Counted from the stretch's first letter, positions 8,337-16,974 are shown. The stretch is 59,114 nt of DNA from Kribbella antibiotica (GCF_004349055.1 NZ_SMKX01000039.1:1-59114), one strand, 5' to 3'. The notes: generated from the letters alone by a model not told the origin. Translations and numbers: made by a program.

Positions 8337-11300
8337 GTCCTGGGCTTCTCACTGAACTTTCCTTTGAGGTGCGAGTCGAGGAAGAGATGCTTGCGTATGG
8401 GTGGCAGCGCGCGCAGGGGACGTTCGATGCCGAGTTGGGACTCGATCCGGGGGAGATGTACCGGTTTATCGGTGCGACGCAGATCGAGAGCTGGGATCGG
8501 CTCATCGAGCTCTATGGTGGCGATCAGGCGACCGCGCAGCGGCTGTTTGCGCAGCGTGTCGCTGCCGAGGTTGACTCGCGAGGGGTACTTGATGTGCTGC
8601 GTCGGGGGGTTCGTGACCGCGGAGTACAGATCGAGCTGGCCTATTTCCGGCCTGGCCACACCCTGGCAGTGGATGCTCTGGCGGAGTACCGGCAGAACGT
8701 ACTTTCCCTTGCGCGGCAGGTTCGTTTCAGCGCACGCGACCCGAAGCTGTCGGTCGATATGGCGCTCTTCGTCAACGGGCTGCCGGTGGCCACAGTCGAA
8801 CTCAAGAACCCAAACTCCGGAACGAACGCCGATGACGCCATCGCACAGTACCGCCGCCGCGACCCTAACGAGCTCTTCTTTGCCAAGCGGGCACTGGTGT
8901 ACTTCGCGGTGGATCCCGATCGTGCGTTTGTCGCCACGCGGCTGACTGGGAAGGACACGCAGTTCCTGCCGTTCAACACTGGTTCCAACGGCCCGGGTGC
9001 TTCGGGTGCGTGGGGCAATCCGGCGGCGCTTCCCGACTCCTACAGCGTTTTCTACCTCTGGGAGCAGATTTGGCAGCGGGATAACTGGCTGGAGATTCTG
9101 CAGCGGTTCATGCACATCGCGGCTCCTGAGAAGAACGCCACGAAGGTGAATCCGCACACGGCGCCGCGCGTCTTCCCGAGGTATCACCAATGGCATGCGG
9201 TCCAGCAGATGGTCGAGCATGCGCGGTTGCACGGATCCGGGCACAGCTATTTGGTTCAGCATTCGGCGGGGTCGGGCAAGTCGAACACGATCTCGTGGCT
9301 CGCCCACCGGCTGTCGAACCTCTTCGATGTCGACAACCGGGCGGTGTTCCACAAGACGATCGTGATCACCGACCGCGTGGTTCTTGACCGGCAACTGCAG
9401 AAGACGATCTACCAGTTCGATCACACCCCAGGCGTGGTGAAGAAGATCGACATGGACTCCTCTCAACTGGCCGCCGCGCTCGATGATGCGACGTCGAAGA
9501 TCATCATCAGCACGTTGCAGATGTATCCGTTCGTGCTGCAGAAGATCGCCGACCTGAAGCTGGCCGGCAAGAGGTATGCCGTGATCATCGACGAGGCGCA
9601 TTCCTCACAGGGTGGTGACGCGGCGTTCCGGCTCAAGCAGGCACTCGGCTCCAACGCGGTCAGGCAGGAGGACGAGGACGAAGTCGAATACATGACGCGG
9701 GTGCGGGGCAAGCAGTCGAACCTGTCGTACTTCGCGTTCACTGCGACCCCGAAATCCCCGACGCTGAAGTTGTTCGGCACCTTCGACGAAGACCGTGTGA
9801 ACCCCCGGACGGGGGAGCAGGGCATGTATGTCCCGTTCCACATTTACTCGATGCGGCAGGCGATCGAGGAGGGCTTCATCCTCGACGTGCTGGCCAACTA
9901 CCTCACCTATGTGACCAAGTGGAGGTTGCGCAATGCTGCGGTCGAGCAGGTCGAGTCGCGTATCTCCAACCCCGAGGTTGACGCGAAAAAGGCGAGGGCG
10001 AGGCTGGTCCGGTTCGCTGAGCAGCACCCGAAGTCGCTGGAGCAGAAGGCCAAGCTCATCGTCGATGACTTCCGGGACAACGTTGCCGGTCGGATGGGTG
10101 GCCGGGCGAAGGCAATGGTTGTCACTCCCAGCCGACAGCACGCCGTCGATCTTTATCAGGCGATCCGGAGCTACGTCCAGTTGCGCGGATACACCGACTG
10201 TGGCGCGCTCGTGGCTTTCTCCGGGAGCCTGACCGATGAGAAGACGCAACTGGAGTTCACGGAAGCTCAGCTGAACGGATTCGCCGAAAGCAGGCTGCCG
10301 GAGCGATTCGGCTACGCGAAAGCAGACGACCCGCACGCCGCCGCGCGTGGCCAGGATGAGTACAGCTTGCTCGTCGTCGCGGAGAAGTACCAGACTGGCT
10401 TCGACCAGCCGTTGCTGTGCGGCATGTACGTCGACAAGCCACTGACCGGGGTCGCGGCTGTTCAGACGCTGTCGCGATTGAACCGGATTCACCCGCTGAA
10501 GGCACAGGACGACGTCCGGATTCTTGACTTCGTGAACGACGCCACCACGATCCAGGCGGCGTTCGCGGACTGGTTCGAGCGGACGATTACCGAGCCGACC
10601 GACCCGAATCTGCTCTACGACAAGCAACGCGAGGTCATGGACTACGCGTTGCTTGTGGTCCCGGAGATGGAGGCTTTCGTCCGGGTGCTGGCGGGCGCCG
10701 GCCCGAGTCGGATTCCGGAGGCTGCGGAACGCAAGTTGCACGCCGAGTTGCACAACTATCTGAACCCAGCGATCGAGCGCTTCGAGGCGCTCGCGACCGA
10801 CGACGAGCGGGAGGGTTTCCGGGGCGCGCTCCAGGGCTACGTACGTGCGTACAGCCTGATCGCACAGATCGTGGACTGGGGCGATCGGGATCTGGAACGG
10901 CTGTATCAGTACGGTCGGGTCTTGCTGGTTCGCCTGCCGGGACGGCCGGCGGCGGCGGTGGACATCGGAGATGCGGACCTCAGCCACTTCCGCCTGGAGT
11001 TCACTGGGCGGCACAACGTGTCGTTGGCTGAGTCAGGGGACCGTGATGTTCGCGGTCACGCTGCGGATGGCGGTAGCTATGTCGAACCAGAGGTCAAGCC
11101 GTTGTCGGAAGTCATCGGTGAGCTTAACGACCGGTTCGGGCTCGACCTCGGCACCTCCGATGAGATCCTGGTTTATCAGCAGGTGGTCAACCTGGTGGAG
11201 GACACCGGAATGCAGCAGATTGCGCTGATGAATGACGAAGCGAGGTTCGGGCAAGTCGCCGACGACCGGTTGGACAACATCGTCGCAGACAATGCGGAGC

Positions 11301-11458
11301 GCAACACCGATTTCGTGAAGTTGTACTTCGACAACAACGAGTTCCGCAGGGCGATCAAGCAAGCGGCTCGTGAGCGCGCCTACCGCATCATCACCGAGCC
11401 CGCGCGCGACGAGGCGTTGGCCAGGCTGCGCGCTGAGATGGATCGGACGACCGGGTGA
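8333..11458 (+). CDS. hsdR: Type I restriction endonuclease subunit HsdR
   Basis: HsdR is the ATP-dependent translocase and nuclease that cuts unmodified DNA together with HsdM and HsdS. The 1041-residue protein carries an N-terminal PD-(D/E)xK nuclease (D142 and E156-L-K158). An SF2 helicase follows, with Walker A HSAGSGKS (about 310-317), DEAH at 420-423 and the TATP motif near 470. The second helicase lobe contains YQTGFDQP and LSRLNR near 690-720. A long C-terminal helical domain would contact the methylase. The length is normal and all key residues are present. The ATG at 8333 overlaps the hsdS stop as ATGA, and its own stop overlaps the kinase start as GTGA. Confidence 0.93.
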   Translation: MSPGLLTELSFEVRVEEEMLAYGWQRAQGTFDAELGLDPGEMYRFIGATQIESWDRLIELYGGDQATAQRLFAQRVAAEVDSRGVLDVLRRGVRDRGVQIELAYFRPGHTLAVDALAEYRQNVLSLARQVRFSARDPKLSVDMALFVNGLPVATVELKNPNSGTNADDAIAQYRRRDPNELFFAKRALVYFAVDPDRAFVATRLTGKDTQFLPFNTGSNGPGASGAWGNPAALPDSYSVFYLWEQIWQRDNWLEILQRFMHIAAPEKNATKVNPHTAPRVFPRYHQWHAVQQMVEHARLHGSGHSYLVQHSAGSGKSNTISWLAHRLSNLFDVDNRAVFHKTIVITDRVVLDRQLQKTIYQFDHTPGVVKKIDMDSSQLAAALDDATSKIIISTLQMYPFVLQKIADLKLAGKRYAVIIDEAHSSQGGDAAFRLKQALGSNAVRQEDEDEVEYMTRVRGKQSNLSYFAFTATPKSPTLKLFGTFDEDRVNPRTGEQGMYVPFHIYSMRQAIEEGFILDVLANYLTYVTKWRLRNAAVEQVESRISNPEVDAKKARARLVRFAEQHPKSLEQKAKLIVDDFRDNVAGRMGGRAKAMVVTPSRQHAVDLYQAIRSYVQLRGYTDCGALVAFSGSLTDEKTQLEFTEAQLNGFAESRLPERFGYAKADDPHAAARGQDEYSLLVVAEKYQTGFDQPLLCGMYVDKPLTGVAAVQTLSRLNRIHPLKAQDDVRILDFVNDATTIQAAFADWFERTITEPTDPNLLYDKQREVMDYALLVVPEMEAFVRVLAGAGPSRIPEAAERKLHAELHNYLNPAIERFEALATDDEREGFRGALQGYVRAYSLIAQIVDWGDRDLERLYQYGRVLLVRLPGRPAAAVDIGDADLSHFRLEFTGRHNVSLAESGDRDVRGHAADGGSYVEPEVKPLSEVIGELNDRFGLDLGTSDEILVYQQVVNLVEDTGMQQIALMNDEARFGQVADDRLDNIVADNAERNTDFVKLYFDNNEFRRAIKQAARERAYRIITEPARDEALARLRAEMDRTTG

Positions 11459-13008
11459 GTGCGCAGCGGCTGCTGGGCGGTCGATACCGGTTGGATGGTT
11501 CACTCGGCCGGGGCGGCATGAGTGAGGTCTTCTACGGCTACGACGAACGGCTCGACCGCCGGGTGGCGATCAAGCTGCTGAGGCAGTCGGGTGCGGCTTC
11601 GGCAGTGCCGGATAGTCCGGAGGCAGTCGAGGTCCGCGACGCGGCCGAGCGCGATCGCAAGCGCTTCCTCCGCGAGATTCGTACAACTGCGCAATTGGAA
11701 CACCCAGGCGTCCCAGCCGTCTACGACACCGGAGTTGAAACGGGGCCCGATGGCAGCCCGCAACTGTGGCTCGTGATGCAACTGTTGCGTGGCTCCACGC
11801 TGGAAGCAGCGCTCGATGACAGCAACTATGTCACGTCACCTCCTAGCGTGGCCTGGGCCGCGGCGATCGGCGCGCAGATCGCCGCTGTGCTGACCGACGT
11901 CCACCGAGTCGACATCGTGCATCGCGACATCAAGCCGGCCAACGTCATGCTGGTCGATGGTGGTCTGGTGAAGATCCTCGATTTCGGCATTGCGATCCTG
12001 CGTGGCGCGGGTGCATTGCCCCGGTTGACCCAAGTTGATCGAACGGTCGGAACTCCGGCTTACATGTCGCCGGAGCAGTGCATCGGACGGGTGGTGACGG
12101 CGGCGTCGGACATCTATTCGCTCGGGTGCCTGCTGTTCGAGCTTCTGTCCGGTGACGTCCCGTTTCACGGCACGACCGAGATCCCGCTACGTGCACACCA
12201 TTTGCAGACGCCCGCGCCGCCGGTGCGGGCTCGTCGGCCTGACGTCCCCGAGGAAGTGGACGGTCTGGTCGCGGCGATGCTTGCGAAGGGCGCCTCGGAG
12301 CGCCCAACGGCCGACACCGTCTATGAGACGTTGGTTGATCTGGCGCGTGGCATCAGCGGCACGGACGCTGATGAGACCCGGGATCCGACCCGTCCGTTCC
12401 GCCGCCCGCTGCTGGCTGGTGCCAGGCATCGGCAGGCGGCACCGGCAGGAGACAGGCTCACTGACGACGAATTTCTGAGGCTCCAGGCCAATGTAGAAGT
12501 GCTGCTCGACAACGACAGGCCGTCCGAGGCGATCCGCTTGTTGGAGATCGGCGTCGAGCGATCCGCCCACGATCCCGCTCTGGCGCTGCGCGTGCGCCAT
12601 TCCTTGGGCGCGGCCTTGTTCTATGCTGGGGAGTACACGCGCGCGGCGAGCGTCCTTGACTCGGTGGGACGCGACTACCGCAGGTACCTGACGCCGGATG
12701 ATCCCGCGGCCCTCGACTGCGCCTACCACGCTGGTCATGCCTATGCCGAGATCGGCAAGCCTGAACTGGCGCTCAGCCAACTGCGGTACTACACAGAGCA
12801 CGCGGTGGCGGACGGTACGAGGGCCGAAGCGGTGCTCGAATCCCGCTTTGTCATCGCGCAGATGCTCGTCGCCAGCGAACGTCTCGAGGAAGCTTTGAGC
12901 GAACTGCAGGCCGTTCGTCCCTTGCTGGTGGCCATGTTCGGTGCGGACTCGACCCAAGTGCACAACCTCGATCGGCAGGTCGACCGGCTGGGGCAGCCTG
13001 AAGCCTGA
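11455..13008 (+). CDS. Soluble Ser/Thr protein kinase with C-terminal TPR-like region
   Basis: This is a Hanks-type kinase. It has a Gly-rich loop GRGGMSEV near 18-25, Lys40 in VAIK, HRDIKPAN at 156-163 (catalytic D158), DFG at 176-178 and SPEQC in the activation segment. The kinase domain covers about residues 8-295. No membrane helix or PASTA domain follows, unlike most actinobacterial PknB types. Instead, about 335-510 is all-helical and TPR-like (repeated A/L patterns such as LGAALFYAGEYTRAA and ALSQLRYY). The GTG start overlaps the hsdR stop (GTGA), so the kinase is translationally coupled to the restriction genes and probably works with them. Its substrate is unknown; the Hsd subunits or the HTH protein are natural candidates. 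Confidence 0.88.
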   Translation: MSAQRLLGGRYRLDGSLGRGGMSEVFYGYDERLDRRVAIKLLRQSGAASAVPDSPEAVEVRDAAERDRKRFLREIRTTAQLEHPGVPAVYDTGVETGPDGSPQLWLVMQLLRGSTLEAALDDSNYVTSPPSVAWAAAIGAQIAAVLTDVHRVDIVHRDIKPANVMLVDGGLVKILDFGIAILRGAGALPRLTQVDRTVGTPAYMSPEQCIGRVVTAASDIYSLGCLLFELLSGDVPFHGTTEIPLRAHHLQTPAPPVRARRPDVPEEVDGLVAAMLAKGASERPTADTVYETLVDLARGISGTDADETRDPTRPFRRPLLAGARHRQAAPAGDRLTDDEFLRLQANVEVLLDNDRPSEAIRLLEIGVERSAHDPALALRVRHSLGAALFYAGEYTRAASVLDSVGRDYRRYLTPDDPAALDCAYHAGHAYAEIGKPELALSQLRYYTEHAVADGTRAEAVLESRFVIAQMLVASERLEEALSELQAVRPLLVAMFGADSTQVHNLDRQVDRLGQPEA

Positions 13009-13069
13009 GGACCGAGGGCCGATTTTCGGAACCGCAGGTCGAGCAGTTACAGTTGTCCAGCAGGGTTTT

Positions 13070-13155
13070 GCCGAGTTGGCGGAACGGCATACGCAATGGT
13101 CTCAAACACCATGGCCCGCAAGGGCTTGTGGGTTCGAATCCCACACTCGGCACCA
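13070..13155 (+). tRNA. tRNA-Leu (anticodon CAA), CCA encoded
   Basis: The acceptor stem GCCGAGT (13070-13076) pairs with ACTCGGC (13145-13151); the discriminator A at 13152 is followed by encoded CCA. The D-stem is GCG/CGC. The anticodon stem ATGGT/ACCAT encloses the loop CTCAAAC with anticodon CAA, reading UUG. A long variable arm (CCC-GCAA-GGG core) and a T-arm GTGGG-TTCGAAT-CCCAC complete a class II leucine tRNA. It lies directly after the defence operon. Confidence 0.95.
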
Positions 13156-13167
13156 TTTGATCGGCCA

Positions 13168-13200
13168 AGAGCTGGACCCACCGACAGGGGGTCCAGCTCT
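13168..13200 (+). terminator. Rho-independent-type terminator after tRNA-Leu
   Basis: AGAGCTGGACCC (13168-13179) pairs perfectly with GGGTCCAGCTCT (13189-13200) around a 9-nt loop. The following bases are T-rich (TCTGCTTTG). It lies 12 nt after the tRNA CCA end. Confidence 0.8.
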
Positions 13201-13257
13201 TCTGCTTTGTTCGGCTGCCGCCACTGAAAGTGTCGGTGGCTTGTTGGAGCATGAGGC

Positions 13258-14028
13258 ATGGGGCACATCAGGTCGCAGGAGACGGTTGATTCCGCGTTGC
13301 GGATGTCGGACAACGGGATCAGTGATCGGGCCAACGCCGAGATACATGGCGTTGCGATCAAGACAATCAAGCGGTGGCGCCGGGTGTACCAGGAGCTCGG
13401 GCTGCCGCGGGGGACAGGGTTCCAGCCGACTCCTTGTCCGCAGTGTGACGGGGCTGAGTTGGACGAGGCCGCGTACGCGCTGCTGCTGGGGTGGTATCTG
13501 GGGGATGGGTCCATCGCCAAAGCCCGGCGCGGTGTGTTCACGCTGCAGATCGCCAACGACGCCCGGTACGACGATCTCAACCGGGAGATCGCAGAGACGA
13601 TTATCCGGGTGAAGCCGACCGCGAGTCCCGTTCCACGACGGAGGCCAGGTGTGGTTCTGACCGAGGCGCGGTGGAAGCACTGGCCTTGTGTGTTCCCTCA
13701 GCATGGGCCGGGGCGGAAGCATCTGCGGAAGATCGAGCTGGTGGACTGGCAACTGGAGATTGTTGCCAAGTACCCCGAACGGCTCCTGCGCGGGCTGTTC
13801 CACTCGGACGGGTGCCGGTTCCTCAACTGGGTGAGCAAGGCGGATGGGCGGCGGTACGAGTACCTCCGATACATGTTCTCGAACGAGTCTGACGACATTC
13901 GGAAGATCCTCACGGACACGTTGGATGTGCTGGGGATTCCTTGGCGGCAGCCGCGGCGGAATGTGATCGCCGTGAGTCGGAAGGAAGGCGTGGAGAGGCT
14001 CGACACGTTCGTGGGGCCGAAGTCCTGA
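13258..14028 (+). CDS. Free-standing HTH protein with two LAGLIDADG-type motifs
   Basis: The 256-residue protein has an N-terminal helix-turn-helix (about 8-45, with KTIKRWRRVY), a CPQC pair at 60-63, and two LAGLIDADG-like helices: LLLGWYLGDG at 75-84 and LLRGLFHSDG at 176-185. The two acidic residues D83 and D184 occupy the catalytic positions of homing endonucleases. A single chain with two motifs is the monomeric form of such enzymes. No intron or intein is present around it, and it lies between tRNA-Leu and pdtaR. It may be a homing-endonuclease-derived regulator (as in WhiA) or an active nuclease; the N-terminal HTH slightly favours a DNA-binding regulator. Confidence 0.75.
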   Translation: MGHIRSQETVDSALRMSDNGISDRANAEIHGVAIKTIKRWRRVYQELGLPRGTGFQPTPCPQCDGAELDEAAYALLLGWYLGDGSIAKARRGVFTLQIANDARYDDLNREIAETIIRVKPTASPVPRRRPGVVLTEARWKHWPCVFPQHGPGRKHLRKIELVDWQLEIVAKYPERLLRGLFHSDGCRFLNWVSKADGRRYEYLRYMFSNESDDIRKILTDTLDVLGIPWRQPRRNVIAVSRKEGVERLDTFVGPKS

Positions 14029-14040
14029 GTGGGGGATCGA

Positions 14041-14046
14041 TACAGT
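14041..14046 (+). promoter_or_regulatory. -10 element of leaderless pdtaR
   Basis: TACAGT is followed by 7 nt (GGGGCTC) and then GTG at 14054. I see no convincing -35 box. The spacing decides the start in favour of GTG 14054 over GTG 14045, which would lie inside the -10 element. Confidence 0.5.
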
Positions 14047-14053
14047 GGGGCTC

Positions 14054-14629
14054 GTGACTGCTAAGCGTGTGGTGATCGCTGAGGACGAGGCGTTGATCCG
14101 GATGGATCTGGCCGAGATGCTGGCCGAGGAGGGGTATGACGTCGTCGGGCAGGCCGGCGATGGGGAAGAGGCCATTCGGCTGGCGATCGAGCACCGCCCG
14201 GATCTGGTGATTCTGGATGTGAAGATGCCGAAGCTGGACGGGCTGAGTGCGGCGGAGAAGATCGCTGGGGAGCGGATCGCGCCGGTGCTGATGCTGACGG
14301 CGTTCTCGCAGCGGGAGCTGGTGGAGCGGGCGCGGGACGCGGGGGCGATGGCGTATCTGGTGAAGCCGTTCTCGAAGGCGGATCTGTTGCCGGCGATCGA
14401 GATCGCGGCGTCGCGGTATGTGGAGCTGGCGGAGCTGGAGCGCGAGGTGGCGGATCTGGCGGAGCGGCTGGAGACGCGCAAGCTGGTGGACCGGGCCAAG
14501 TCGGTGCTGCAGACGAAGTTCGGGCTGTCGGAGCCGGATTCGTTCCGGTGGATCCAGAAGACCGCGATGGACAAGCGGGTGTCGATGCGGCAGGTCGCCG
14601 AGCTCGTCGTGGACGAGGCAGGCTCCTAA
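14054..14629 (+). CDS. pdtaR: ANTAR-domain response regulator (PdtaR type)
   Basis: This is an RNA-binding response regulator acting by transcription antitermination, phosphorylated by a PdtaS-type histidine kinase that is not in this window. The receiver domain (about 1-118) has the acidic pair in AEDEALIR, the phospho-acceptor Asp in VILDVKMP, Thr in LMLTAFS and Lys in LVKPFSK. A coiled linker (ELEREVADLAERLE) leads to the ANTAR three-helix domain (about 133-188; LVDRAKSVLQTKFGLSE, then the conserved aromatic FRWIQKTAMDKR). The length of 191 residues is normal. Position upstream of liv genes and polA matches the conserved actinobacterial order. Confidence 0.92.
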   Translation: MTAKRVVIAEDEALIRMDLAEMLAEEGYDVVGQAGDGEEAIRLAIEHRPDLVILDVKMPKLDGLSAAEKIAGERIAPVLMLTAFSQRELVERARDAGAMAYLVKPFSKADLLPAIEIAASRYVELAELEREVADLAERLETRKLVDRAKSVLQTKFGLSEPDSFRWIQKTAMDKRVSMRQVAELVVDEAGS

Positions 14630-14667
14630 CCGACCGCGGCAGCGAGACGGCAGGCAGACGGCAGGAG

Positions 14668-14725
14668 GCCCTTCCAGACTGTGACGAGTTGCTGAACGCA
14701 ACGTAGTCACAGTCATCGGGAGGGC
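14668..14725 (+). promoter_or_regulatory. Long hairpin that includes the ribosome site of the 14730 gene
   Basis: GCCCTTCC (14668-14675) pairs, with one G-U, with GGGAGGGC (14718-14725), which contains the Shine-Dalgarno sequence of the ATG at 14730. Inside it GACTGTGAC (14677-14685) pairs perfectly with GTCACAGTC (14706-14714), and GTTGC/GCAAC forms an apical stem. The combined stem is 17 bp before the inner loop. It could block translation initiation, or serve as the pdtaR terminator, although only TTTAA follows it. Confidence 0.6.
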
Positions 14726-14729
14726 TTTA

Positions 14730-15335
14730 ATGATCAAGAAACTTGCAGTTGGTGTCGCTGCTCTTGCCACTGTCCTGGGGGGTGTCGCCGCCGCGCTGCC
14801 GGCCAGCGCTCAGACAGGCACCGCCACGAAGGCCGGCCAGGTTCTCAACCTGCGGGAGAACGGGTACGGCGGCTGCCAGAAGCCCGGCAGCACTTGGGGA
14901 GTGAACGGCGCCGAGGCAGTCCTCACTATTACGGACAAGCTGAACTTTCCCAACAAGCAGTCGCTCTACGTGTCGTCCAGCAACAGCGATGCGGTCAACA
15001 CGGGCTGCTTGAACGGGTACGCGTACAGCGGCGGCACGAAGCGACTGACGAGCTCGTGGACCGTGGGTGGCACGGAGATCCTGTCCTGCAGCATCGGCAT
15101 CGGTGGCAACTGCACCGTGTCGAGTACTGAGAAGAGCGCCACCGACACCTACGACACCGGGACCAAGCCGAACAACGACGGCGAGTGGTCGGTCTCGTCG
15201 GGTGGGGGACGGGTCACTACCGAAGGCACCCTGGGCAAGGTCGACTACTACCGTCACAAGTCCACGGCTACCTTTGCCGCGGGCAGCAAGGCAACCATCG
15301 CGACCGCTGAGAACTACGCCGTCAGGAAGTTCTGA
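14730..15335 (+). CDS. Small secreted protein of unknown function
   Basis: The 201-residue product has a classic Sec signal peptide (MIKKLAVGVAALATVLGG with cleavage after ASA near 27). The mature part is rich in Gly, Ser and Thr and contains four Cys residues (in GGCQKP, TGCLNGY, LSCSIG and NCTVSS), which could form two disulfides outside the cell. No enzyme motif is visible. Its GGGAGGG ribosome site is strong but lies inside a long hairpin. It is followed by a lipoprotein gene in the same direction, 55 nt downstream. The function is unknown. Confidence 0.8.
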   Translation: MIKKLAVGVAALATVLGGVAAALPASAQTGTATKAGQVLNLRENGYGGCQKPGSTWGVNGAEAVLTITDKLNFPNKQSLYVSSSNSDAVNTGCLNGYAYSGGTKRLTSSWTVGGTEILSCSIGIGGNCTVSSTEKSATDTYDTGTKPNNDGEWSVSSGGGRVTTEGTLGKVDYYRHKSTATFAAGSKATIATAENYAVRKF

Positions 15336-15390
15336 TCCCGAGGGGTGCGGCGTCCACGCCGCACCCCTGCCGGACGTGGAGGGAGTTGGC

Positions 15391-16974
15391 ATGCGAGCGC
15401 AACGAGTGATGACGGTAGGTCTCGGATTCTTGCTGGCGGCACTGTGCGGTTGTGCGGGACCCGCTGAACGATCTGCGCCACCTCCGGTCAGTGAGCGGTC
15501 CTCACCACTCGCAGAGTGGCGTCTCAGCACCGGCACGACGATCGGTCGGCTGCTGGTCAAGCAAGGGAAGGCAGCAACGATCGCGCAACCCTCGGGTCAG
15601 CCGGTGGTGACAGAGGCCTTGGCGGCCGGTGTCGCGCTGGAACTGGCTCAACGGCCGGGAAAGGTATCCGTGAAGCCGCCGGTGAAAGCCGGACTCGTCC
15701 AGGTTGACGGCGTTGATCCATTCTTCGCCACCTGGCTGGCTGTCCGGGCTTCCAGCCGCGCAGTGTCGCGAGACACGGCGGCCAAGGCCGCGCAGCGACG
15801 GATGACCGACCTTGCGACTGGGCTGTCCAGAGGCAGCGTCGAGGCTGCCGGAGCCTATGTCGCCGGGCGAGACCTTCTGCGGCTTCTCGGGGTGACACCA
15901 CCACGCCCGCCGGCGGTGCCTACGGCATGCAGCTTGGTGACTTCGGCGGTGCGGGACCAGGATCTTGTCGCAGCATCCGTGTGGTCCGAACTGGCGATCG
16001 CTGCGGGAAGCCCCTGCTCGCCGCCGGTCGCCAAGAAACTGCTGGATCTCGCAGAAGCTCGACTTGCCGCTCAGGACGGAGTCGTTGGGCTGTACACCGC
16101 TGCTCAGCTCTGGGCCGGTCAGAAGGTGTTGGCAGCGGCAGGCCGAAATCCAGTCCTTCCCGCCGTATGTACGGCGCTTCTCACCGAGCGGCGGACCATC
16201 AGGATCAATCGGGACACGCTGTCGTATCTGGCATGCGCCGACGCAGTGGGTGCTACCGGCGCCCGGCCCCAACTGTCTGACGATGTCGCGAACTGGCTGG
16301 ACCTGGTTGTGAAGACACAGGGCCGGCTCGCCGGGCAGTTGACGATCGACTCGATGGCCAAGCTGTACCAGACGCAGACGCTCCGTGCGTTGCGGTTCCC
16401 GGCGGATGTCATCGCCACGGTCCGGTCTGGTCGAACCACGGACGGGTCCACTGACATCGAGGCGAAACCCTTGAACGCGTTCGCCGCGGGTGAGCTTCCG
16501 TCATCCGAGGTGCCTGCAAAGGCCTCACCGTCGATGGTCTTTCTGGCGGCCGCCGGTGTGCTCGGCGGAGCTGCCTGTCCGAAGAATCCCCAAGCCCAGT
16601 TCACTCCCCAGCGGGTCGGTGCCGCTGGTCCGGACGTCGACGCGCTGTTCCGCGAAGCGATAGCAGCCAAGGCTTTGGAACGATGCGGTGGGAAAAGTGC
16701 CACTTGGGCAGCCTCAGTGCTGAAGCGCTTGGGGGTTGCTGAGAAGTCGCTGGGAGACCGGCCCCTCGACTGGTGGAAGGCGCAGGAGAGCCGCTGCGTA
16801 CTGAGCGGTCGGCCGACCCTCACCGCGAAGAACACGCTGCGCTTGCTCCCCGACTACTCGCTGGACAACCCGGAGTTCGAGCTGTCGCTGGACTCCTTGT
16901 ACGGCGCGGTCCGGCTGAGCGAGATTGTGGACAAGGGATGTGCGCGCCCGTTCTGGGACGTCAGTGGGATGTGA
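15391..16974 (+). CDS. Putative secreted lipoprotein, unknown function
   Basis: The start ATG 15391 is chosen because GGAGGGA lies just upstream and a signal sequence begins there. The open frame extends further upstream but overlaps the previous gene. The 527-residue product begins MRAQRVMTVGLGFLLAALCG and reaches a lipobox-like LCGC, so it is probably lipid-anchored outside the membrane. The rest is helical and Ala/Leu-rich with scattered Cys and no recognised domain, somewhat like a terpene-cyclase-type alpha-solenoid in composition only. It overlaps the convergent SARP gene by 14 nt at the 3' ends. Confidence 0.75.
   Translation: MRAQRVMTVGLGFLLAALCGCAGPAERSAPPPVSERSSPLAEWRLSTGTTIGRLLVKQGKAATIAQPSGQPVVTEALAAGVALELAQRPGKVSVKPPVKAGLVQVDGVDPFFATWLAVRASSRAVSRDTAAKAAQRRMTDLATGLSRGSVEAAGAYVAGRDLLRLLGVTPPRPPAVPTACSLVTSAVRDQDLVAASVWSELAIAAGSPCSPPVAKKLLDLAEARLAAQDGVVGLYTAAQLWAGQKVLAAAGRNPVLPAVCTALLTERRTIRINRDTLSYLACADAVGATGARPQLSDDVANWLDLVVKTQGRLAGQLTIDSMAKLYQTQTLRALRFPADVIATVRSGRTTDGSTDIEAKPLNAFAAGELPSSEVPAKASPSMVFLAAAGVLGGAACPKNPQAQFTPQRVGAAGPDVDALFREAIAAKALERCGGKSATWAASVLKRLGVAEKSLGDRPLDWWKAQESRCVLSGRPTLTAKNTLRLLPDYSLDNPEFELSLDSLYGAVRLSEIVDKGCARPFWDVSGM

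Noticed and set aside
8072..9601. Open frame of about 500 codons on the minus strand opposite hsdS/hsdR
   Set aside because: It mirrors third-position G/C bias of the real plus-strand genes, lacks a ribosome site and has Arg/His-rich composition with no domain. The same applies to the long frames opposite livM, polA and uvrB.
3379..13008. Pgl/BREX phage-exclusion system
   Set aside because: There is no PglZ phosphatase, BrxC/PglY ATPase or Lon-like gene, and a complete hsdR/hsdM/hsdS set is present instead.
13070..13155. Integration of the defence island into tRNA-Leu with flanking attachment repeats
   Set aside because: The island lies on the 5' side of the tRNA, no integrase is in the window and I found no second copy of the tRNA 3' end. 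The left boundary may lie outside the window.
12941..13612. Plus-strand open frame running through the kinase end and tRNA-Leu
   Set aside because: It crosses the tRNA gene and its terminator and has no family-like sequence.
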